A DNA stretch of 64,000 bases. It comes from Streptomyces sp. NBC_00335. Its GTDB lineage: Bacteria > Actinomycetota > Actinomycetes > Streptomycetales > Streptomycetaceae. The notes beneath the pieces are model-generated. The model worked only from the letters and a program-made list of their open reading frames with translations. It did no database searches and had not been told where the DNA came from. The stretch is from contig NZ_CP108006.1 of assembly GCF_036127095.1 (NCBI RefSeq), positions 7,431,501 through 7,495,500 on the forward strand, in the 5' to 3' direction. Made by a program: the position numbers and the translations under genes. Positions 58,521-64,000 of this stretch are shown one piece after another; position 1 is the first letter of the stretch; every line of letters starts with the position of its first letter.

Positions 58521-61052
58521 TCAGAGCTGGCCGAGTTCGCCGACCGAGGTGACGCGCAGGACCGCACGGCCCTCCTCGTCGGAGGCGGCGAGGTCCACCT
58601 CGGCGCTGATGCCCCAGCCATGGTCCCCGTTGGGGTCGGCGAAGGTCTGCCGGACGCGCCACAGGCCGTGCGCCGCGTCCTCCTCGATCTGGAGCAGCTT
58701 GGGGCCGCGCGCGTCGGGGCCCGTACCCAGGTCGTCGTACTCGTCCCAGTAGCCGTCCATGGCCTCGCCCCAGGCGTCGGCGTCCCAGCCGGAGTCGCCG
58801 TCGAGCTCGCCCAGCACGTTGACGTGGTCCAGGGCCGCCAGCTCCACCCGGCGGAACATGGCGTTGCGGACCAGGACGCGGAAGGCGCGGGCGTTCGCGG
58901 TGACCGGCTTGACCTGGTCGGCCTTCTCCTGGGCCTGCTCCGCCGTCTCCACCTCGGGGTTCGCCAGCTGCTCCCACTCGTCGAGCAGGCTGGAGTCGAC
59001 CTGGCGGACCAGCTCGCCGAGCCACTCGATCAGGTCCTGGAGGTCCTCGGACTTGAGGTCGTCGGGGATGGTGTGGTCCAGAGCCTTGAAGGCGCTCGCC
59101 AGGTAGCGCAGCACGATGCCCTCGGTGCGCGCCAGTTCGTAGTACGAGGTGAACTCGGTGAAGGTCATCGCGCGTTCGTACATGTCGCGGATGATCGACT
59201 TCGGGGAGACGGGGTGGTCGCGGACCCACGGGTGGCTCTTGCTGTACACGTCGTAGGCGTGCAGGAGCAGCTCTTCGAGGGGCTTGGGATAGGTGATCTC
59301 CTGGAGCCGCTCCATCCGCTCCTCGTACTCGACCCCGTCGGCCTTCATCGCGCCCACGGCCATGCCGCGTTCCTTGTTCTGCTGGGCGGCGAGGATCTGG
59401 CGCGGGTCGTCCAGCGTGGACTCCACCACCGAGACCATGTCCAGCGCGTAGGAAGGGGACTCCGGGTCCAGCAGGTCGAAGGAGGCCAGTGCGAAGGTGG
59501 ACAGCGGCTGGTTCAGCGCGAAGTCCTGCTGGAGGTCGACGGTCAGCCGGATCGTGCGGCCCTCGGCGTCCGGGGTGTCGAGCTTCTCGACGACACCGCC
59601 GTCCAGCAGGGAGCGGTAGATGGCGATGGCCCGGCGGATGTGGCGCAGCTGGGCCTTGCGCGGCTCGTGGTTGTCCTCCAGCAGGTGGCGCATCGCCTTG
59701 AAGGCGTCGCCGGGCCGGGCGATGACCGACAGGAGCATGATGTTGGTGACCTTGAAGCGCGAGGTCAGCGCCTCCGGGTCGGCGCCGATGAGCTTTTCGA
59801 AGGTGATGTCCGACCAGGCCACGAAGCCTTCGGGGGCCTTCTTGCGGACCACCTTGCGGCGCTTCTTCGGGTCGTCGCCCGCCTTGGCGAGGGCCTTCTC
59901 GTTCTCGATGACGTGCTCGGGCGCCTGGGCCACCACATAGCCGGCGGTGTCGAAGCCGGCCCGGCCGGCGCGGCCGGCGATCTGGTGGAACTCGCGGGCG
60001 CGCAGCGTGCGGACCCGGGTGCCGTCGTACTTCGTCAGTGCCGTGAACAGCACGGTGCGGATCGGGACGTTGACGCCGACGCCGAGGGTGTCGGTGCCGC
60101 AGATGACCTTCAGCAGACCGGCCTGGGCCAGCTTCTCCACCAGGCGCCGGTACTTGGGCAGCATGCCCGCGTGGTGCACGCCGATGCCGTGGCGGACGTA
60201 GCGCGAGAGGTTCTGGCCGAACTTGGTGGTGAAGCGGAAGTTGCCGATCAGCTCGGCGATCTTGTCCTTCTCCTCGCGGGTGCACATGTTGATGCTCATC
60301 AGCGACTGTGCCCGCTCGACCGCCTGGGCCTGGGTGAAGTGCACGATGTAGACCGGCGCCTGCCGGGTCTCCAGCAGCTCGGTGATGGTGTCGGTGATCG
60401 GCGTCGTGACGTACTCGTACGACAGCGGGACGGGCCGGGTCGCGGAGCGGACCACCGAGGTGGGCCGGCCGGTGCGCCGGGTCAGGTCCTCCTCGAACCG
60501 CTTCATGTCGCCGAGCGTCGCCGACATCAGGATGAACTGCGCCTGCGGCAGCTCCAGGATCGGGATCTGCCAGGCCCAGCCGCGGTCCGGTTCCGCGTAG
60601 AAGTGGAACTCGTCCATCACGACCTGGCCGATGTCGGCGTACTTGCCGTCGCGCAGGGCGATCGAGGCCAGCACCTCGGCGGTGCAGCAGATCACCGGCG
60701 CGTCCGAGTTCACGGAGGCGTCGCCGGTCAGCATGCCGACGTTCTCGGTGCCGAAGAGCTTGCACAGGTCGAAGAACTTCTCCGAGACCAGCGCCTTGAT
60801 CGGCGCGGTGTAGAAGGTGACCTTGTCCTGGGCCAGGGCCGTGAAGTGCGCGCCGGCCGCCACCAGGCTCTTGCCGGAGCCGGTCGGGGTGGACAGGACG
60901 ACGTTCGCGCCGGTGACCACCTCCATCAGCGCCTCCTCCTGAGCCGGGTACAGGGTGATGCCCTGGTCCTCCGCCCACGAGGAGAAAGCCTCGAAGAGTG
61001 CGTCGGGGTCGGCGTTCGGCGGGAGCTGATCAATGAGGGTCACACCCCCCAT
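58521..61052 (-). CDS. Ski2-like DEAD/DEAH-box helicase
   Basis: An 843-aa superfamily 2 helicase. Q-like and Walker A motif STPTGSGKSLVAAGAHF at about 54-70, TAPIKALVSEKFFDL (Ia), motif II DEFHF at about 148, motif III SATLGDMKRFEEDL, then the RecA2 lobe with VHFTQAQAVERAQSL, GIGVHHAGMLPKYRRLVEKL, TDTLGVGVNVPIRTV and motif VI HQIAGRAGRAGFD. A C-terminal region of about 400 residues is specific to actinobacterial homologues. A role in RNA turnover is expected from the family (HelY/Ski2-type), but not shown. The ATG is at 61052; a GTG at 61043 (MTLIDQLPP) is a plausible alternative start. Confidence 0.93.
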   Translation of the reverse strand: MGGVTLIDQLPPNADPDALFEAFSSWAEDQGITLYPAQEEALMEVVTGANVVLSTPTGSGKSLVAAGAHFTALAQDKVTFYTAPIKALVSEKFFDLCKLFGTENVGMLTGDASVNSDAPVICCTAEVLASIALRDGKYADIGQVVMDEFHFYAEPDRGWAWQIPILELPQAQFILMSATLGDMKRFEEDLTRRTGRPTSVVRSATRPVPLSYEYVTTPITDTITELLETRQAPVYIVHFTQAQAVERAQSLMSINMCTREEKDKIAELIGNFRFTTKFGQNLSRYVRHGIGVHHAGMLPKYRRLVEKLAQAGLLKVICGTDTLGVGVNVPIRTVLFTALTKYDGTRVRTLRAREFHQIAGRAGRAGFDTAGYVVAQAPEHVIENEKALAKAGDDPKKRRKVVRKKAPEGFVAWSDITFEKLIGADPEALTSRFKVTNIMLLSVIARPGDAFKAMRHLLEDNHEPRKAQLRHIRRAIAIYRSLLDGGVVEKLDTPDAEGRTIRLTVDLQQDFALNQPLSTFALASFDLLDPESPSYALDMVSVVESTLDDPRQILAAQQNKERGMAVGAMKADGVEYEERMERLQEITYPKPLEELLLHAYDVYSKSHPWVRDHPVSPKSIIRDMYERAMTFTEFTSYYELARTEGIVLRYLASAFKALDHTIPDDLKSEDLQDLIEWLGELVRQVDSSLLDEWEQLANPEVETAEQAQEKADQVKPVTANARAFRVLVRNAMFRRVELAALDHVNVLGELDGDSGWDADAWGEAMDGYWDEYDDLGTGPDARGPKLLQIEEDAAHGLWRVRQTFADPNGDHGWGISAEVDLAASDEEGRAVLRVTSVGELGQL

Positions 61053-61101
61053 CTTGCCTGGCTTCCCCCCGGATCAGGGAACCGGCGGACAGAAGGAAGA
61101 T

Positions 61102-61128
61102 CATCGACGGTACGCTGTGCCGTCGATG
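61102..61128. promoter_or_regulatory. 9-bp perfect inverted repeat in the divergent helicase/DUF457 promoter region
   Basis: CATCGACGG and CCGTCGATG flank a 9-base spacer TACGCTGTG that includes a -10-like TACGCT, between two divergent genes. A repressor bound here could control one or both. No regulator is identified. Confidence 0.4.
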
Positions 61129-61188
61129 CGGCCCGAACGACACCGTCAACAGGGCCCGACCAGCACACCACCGGGGCGGGGAACGACC

Positions 61189-61980
61189 ATGATGGGTCCG
61201 GCGCACTCACTGTCCGGGGCAGCGGCCTGGCTGGGGGTGGGCGCCGCGGCGGCCGCTTACGGACACCCGATGCCCTGGCCCGTCCTCGTCGTCGGCGCGC
61301 TCATCTGCGCCGGAGCCGCCCTCGCCCCCGACCTGGACCACAAGTCGGCGACGATCTCCCGCGCCTTCGGCCCGCTCTCCCGGGTCCTGTGCGAGGTGGT
61401 CGACAAGATCTCCTACGGGGTCTACAAGGCCACCCGGTCCCCGCGCGACGCCCGCCGCACCGGAGGCCACCGCACCCTGACCCACACGTGGGTCTGGGCC
61501 GTCCTGATCGGCGCCGGCTCCTCCGCGATCGCCGTCACCACGGACCGGTGGGGCGTCCTCGCCCTCCTCTTCATCCACCTGGTCCTCGCCGTCGAAGGCC
61601 TGCTGTGGCGGGCCGCCCGCATGTCCAGCGACGTCCTGGTCTGGCTGCTCGGCGCAACCAGCGCCTGGATACTGGCCGGCGTCCTCGACCAGCCCGGCAA
61701 CGGCTCCGACTGGCTCTTCACCGCCCCCGGCCAGGAATACCTGTGGCTCGGCATCCCGATCGTGCTGGGCGCCCTGGTCCACGACATCGGCGACGCCCTG
61801 ACCGTCTCCGGCTGCCCGGTCCTGTGGCCCCTGCCCATCGCGGGCAAGCGCTGGTACCCGATCGGCCCGCCGAAGATGATGCGCTTCCGTGCCGGCAGCT
61901 GGGTGGAGCTGAAGGTCCTGATGCCCGTCTTCATGCTCCTCGGCGGAGTCGGCGGAGCCTCGGCCCTCGGCTTCTTCTGA
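61189..61980 (+). CDS. DUF457/YdjM-type membrane-bound metal-dependent hydrolase
   Basis: A 263-aa protein with about six hydrophobic segments. The family pattern appears as MGPAHSLSGAAAWL with a His at the start, LAPDLDHKSATISRAFGPLSRVL, GHRTLTHTWVWAV and VHDIGDALTVSGCPVLWP, giving the His/Asp metal ligands spread over the first three segments. This is the YdjM-like family, for which hydrolase activity is predicted only. The ATG at 61189 (or 61192) follows GGGGAACGACC. It is divergent from the helicase. Confidence 0.88.
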   Translation: MMGPAHSLSGAAAWLGVGAAAAAYGHPMPWPVLVVGALICAGAALAPDLDHKSATISRAFGPLSRVLCEVVDKISYGVYKATRSPRDARRTGGHRTLTHTWVWAVLIGAGSSAIAVTTDRWGVLALLFIHLVLAVEGLLWRAARMSSDVLVWLLGATSAWILAGVLDQPGNGSDWLFTAPGQEYLWLGIPIVLGALVHDIGDALTVSGCPVLWPLPIAGKRWYPIGPPKMMRFRAGSWVELKVLMPVFMLLGGVGGASALGFF

Positions 61981-62140
61981 GGCCGGCCGAAGGCGGCCAT
62001 CGCCATCGGCGCCGTCACCCCAGTCCGGTTCCGCGACTTCGACAACCTCCACGTCCGCGCGGGCCGGCTCGGGGACGCGCACGCCCTCTAGGCCTGGTCG
62101 AAGCGCTGCTCCGTGACTCCGAGATCGAGGCCGTCCGCCT

Positions 62141-62169
62141 GCCCTGGACCACGTAGACGGGTCCAGGGC
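62141..62169. terminator. hairpin between convergent DUF457 and ABC genes
   Basis: A perfect 10-bp inverted repeat (GCCCTGGACC / GGTCCAGGGC, 9-base loop) 19 bases after the ABC exporter stop on the minus strand. The rest of 61981-62187 shows no gene I can support. Confidence 0.7.
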
Positions 62170-62187
62170 CAGGCGGCGCGGCGCCGG

Positions 62188-63969
62188 TCAGCCGTGCCAG
62201 GAGCGCCACAGGGCGGCGTACGCGCCGTCGGCCTCGACCAGGGCGTCGTGCGAGCCGAGCTCCGTGATGCGGCCTGCCTCGACCACGGCGATCACGTCAG
62301 CGTCGTGCGCGGTGTGCAACCGGTGCGCGATCGCGATCACCGTGCGGCCGTCCAGCACCCGGGCCAGCGAGCGCTCCAAGTGCCGGGCCGCGCGCGGGTC
62401 CAGCAACGAGGTGGCCTCGTCCAGGACGAGCGTGTGCGGATCGGCCAGCACCAGCCGGGCCAGCGCGATCTGCTGCGCCTGCGCCGGAGTCAGCGCCGCG
62501 GCGCCCGAGCCGACCTCGGTGTCCAGACCGGCGTCCAGCGCCCGCGCCCAGTCCTCCGCGTCGACCGCGCCGAGCGCCGCCCACAGCTCGGCGTCAGCGG
62601 CCTCCGTGCGCGCCAGGCGCAGGTTGTCACGCAGGGAGCCCACGAACACGTGGTGTTCCTGGTTGACCAGGGCCACGTGCTCGCGCACCCGCTCCGCCGG
62701 CATCTGCGACAGCCGCGCCCCGCCGAGGGTGATCTCACCGGTTCGCGGCGCGTAGATGCCCGCCAGGAGCCGGCCCAGCGTGGACTTGCCGGCGCCCGAG
62801 GGCCCGACCAGGGCCATCCGGGTGCCCGGCGGCACCGACATCGACACCTGGTGCAGTACGTCGACGCCCTCGCGGTACCCGAAGTGCACCTGGTCCGCCC
62901 GGACGGCCCTGCCGTCCGGGGCGACGCCCGCGTCGCCCGCGTCCGGCTCGATCTCCCGTACGCCGACCAGCCGGGCCAGCGAGACCTGCGCGATCTGCAG
63001 TTCGTCGTACCAGCGCAGGATCAGGCCGATCGGATCGACCATCATCTGCGCGAGCAGGGCGCCCGTGGTCAGCTGCCCCACCGACATCCAGCCCTGGATC
63101 ACGCAGTACCCGCCGATCATCAGCACCGAGCCGAGGATCGTCACGTAGGTGACGTTGACGACGGGGAAGAGGACCGTCCGCAGGAACAGCGTGTACCGCT
63201 CCCACGCCGTCCACTCCTTGATCCGCCGCTCCGACAGCTCGATCCGGCGCCCGCCGAGGCGGTGCGCCTCGACGGTGCGGCCCGCGTCCACCGTCTCGGT
63301 GAGCACGGCGGCGACCGCCGCGTACCCGGCCGCTTCGGAACGGTAGGCCCGGGGCGCCCGCTTGAAGTACCAGCGGCAGCCGATCACCAGCACCGGCAGC
63401 GCCACCAGCGCGGCCAGCGCCAGCGGCGGCGCGGTCACGGCGAGCGCCCCGTAGAGCAGTCCCGCCCAGACCACGCCGATGGCCAGCTGCGGCACGGCCT
63501 CGCGCATCGCGTTGGCCAGCCGGTCGATGTCGGTGGTGATCCGCGACAGCAGGTCACCGGTTCCGGCGCGCTCCAGCACGCCCGGCGGCAGGCCGACCGA
63601 CCGGACGAGGAAGTCCTCGCGCAGATCGGCCAGCATCTCCTCGCCGAGCATCGCCCCGCGCAGCCGGACGAGCCGCACGAACACGGTCTGGATGCCGAGC
63701 GCCAGGGCGAACAGCAGGCCCACCCGGCCCAGATGGAGTTCGCGGGCCCCTTCCGAGAGCCGGTCCACGACCTGGCCCAGCAGGTACGGGCCGACCATGG
63801 AGGCGATCACCGCGACCGTGTTGACCCCCACCAGGACCAGGAAGGCCCGCCGGTGGCGGCGGAACAGGCCGCGCACGTAGCCCCGTACGGTCGCGGAGCT
63901 GCCCACGGGCAGGGTCGCGGCCGTTTCCGGGGCGGCCGGATCGTATTGCGGCGGTGCCACGCCGATCAT
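62188..63969 (-). CDS. ABC exporter half-transporter (fused permease-ATPase)
   Basis: A 593-aa heterodimer-type exporter subunit. Six transmembrane segments lie in about residues 35-330. The nucleotide-binding domain (about 355-590) has Walker A LVGPSGAGKSTLGRL, Q-loop ALVNQEHHVF, signature-like region ALTPAQAQQIALARL (LTPAQAQ instead of LSGGQ), Walker B LVLDEATSLLDP and switch His in IAHRLHT. The degenerate signature suggests that one ATP site is unusual, as in heterodimeric exporters such as BmrCD/TM287-288. The ATG at 63969 overlaps the preceding partner gene's stop (ATGA). Substrate unknown. Confidence 0.92.
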   Translation of the reverse strand: MIGVAPPQYDPAAPETAATLPVGSSATVRGYVRGLFRRHRRAFLVLVGVNTVAVIASMVGPYLLGQVVDRLSEGARELHLGRVGLLFALALGIQTVFVRLVRLRGAMLGEEMLADLREDFLVRSVGLPPGVLERAGTGDLLSRITTDIDRLANAMREAVPQLAIGVVWAGLLYGALAVTAPPLALAALVALPVLVIGCRWYFKRAPRAYRSEAAGYAAVAAVLTETVDAGRTVEAHRLGGRRIELSERRIKEWTAWERYTLFLRTVLFPVVNVTYVTILGSVLMIGGYCVIQGWMSVGQLTTGALLAQMMVDPIGLILRWYDELQIAQVSLARLVGVREIEPDAGDAGVAPDGRAVRADQVHFGYREGVDVLHQVSMSVPPGTRMALVGPSGAGKSTLGRLLAGIYAPRTGEITLGGARLSQMPAERVREHVALVNQEHHVFVGSLRDNLRLARTEAADAELWAALGAVDAEDWARALDAGLDTEVGSGAAALTPAQAQQIALARLVLADPHTLVLDEATSLLDPRAARHLERSLARVLDGRTVIAIAHRLHTAHDADVIAVVEAGRITELGSHDALVEADGAYAALWRSWHG

Positions 63970-64000
63970 GCGGATTCCTCGATCTCGGTCAGTACGGATT
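63966..64000 (-). CDS. partial ABC exporter partner, C-terminal end
   Basis: The last codons of a gene that extends beyond the window read SVLTEIEESA and stop at 63966, overlapping the ATG of the ABC half-transporter by 4 bases. Its identity as the second exporter subunit is inferred from the coupling and from the common tandem arrangement. Confidence 0.6.
   Translation of the reverse strand, partial: SVLTEIEESA

Noticed and set aside
58107..62156. Very long plus-strand frame of 1349 codons across the helicase
   Set aside because: Antisense to tesB and the helicase and out of frame with the DUF457 gene; no domain is recognisable. Its last codons (VEALLRDSEIEAVRLPWTT) look protein-like but lie in an unsupported gap.
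61981..62187. Small coding region between the DUF457 gene and the ABC exporter
   Set aside because: Short frames on both strands lack start signals and family similarity; only the 10-bp hairpin at 62141-62169 is supported.

Overview
The window looks like a Streptomyces chromosome segment. G+C is very high, third codon positions are strongly G/C-biased so every gene casts long antisense shadow frames, GTG and TTG starts are common, and lineage-typical families are present (a conservon, DUF6153, DUF6397, DUF2254, mat-type polysaccharide genes). I see about 50 intact or nearly intact protein genes, several gene remnants, one riboswitch, and no rRNA, tRNA or CRISPR array.

Layout. 0.4-5.2 kb: a DUF1269 stress-type membrane protein, a cobalamin riboswitch with its terminator driving B12-independent methionine synthase (metE), and a DUF2254 membrane protein. 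5.4-12.1 kb: two His-rich membrane or surface proteins, then a NarL-type two-component system divergent from a MacB-like ABC exporter. 12.2-17.6 kb: a GH16-like lipoprotein divergent from a three-gene polysaccharide operon (Pro/Ser-rich membrane protein, deacetylase-GT2 fusion resembling matB, acyltransferase). A DasR-like dre site lies between them. 17.6-26.7 kb: heme A synthase, two SpoIIE-type phosphatases, a TIGR03086 protein, a secreted delta-60/DUF11/RTX protein, an FKBP and a siderophore-interacting flavoprotein.

26.8-38.4 kb is the accessory part. It holds an Rhs toxin remnant with a probable immunity gene, an MFS/Baeyer-Villiger monooxygenase/alcohol dehydrogenase operon with a divergent PucR regulator and a perfect 18-bp operator-like palindrome, and remnants of an epimerase, an aminotransferase, a transposase zinc ribbon and an alpha-L-fucosidase. 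Among these lie a methyltransferase, an NfeD/SPFH pair and a DUF6529 membrane protein.

38.4-64 kb is mostly conserved: aldehyde dehydrogenase with a GAF regulator, an SNF2 helicase/SWIM-finger pair, MOSC, TrmO, a methyltransferase, an MHYT sensor beside a complete conservon (cvnABCD), a PPOX/F420 oxidoreductase and a second roadblock protein, DUF6397, YchJ, TesB, a Ski2-like helicase, a DUF457-type membrane protein and the second half of an ABC exporter pair that runs off the right edge.

How the genes work together: the strongest system-level idea is a GlcNAc-responsive cell-surface glycan module at 12.2-17.6 kb, where a polymer-making operon and a putative glycan-cleaving lipoprotein share a promoter region containing the dre-like site. 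The second is the small-molecule module at 27.9-33.3 kb, with uptake or efflux (MFS), Baeyer-Villiger oxidation, dehydrogenation and its own regulator. The third is the conservon with a nearby second roadblock/LC7 subunit. All functional statements rest on sequence reading and remembered family motifs; no searches were run.
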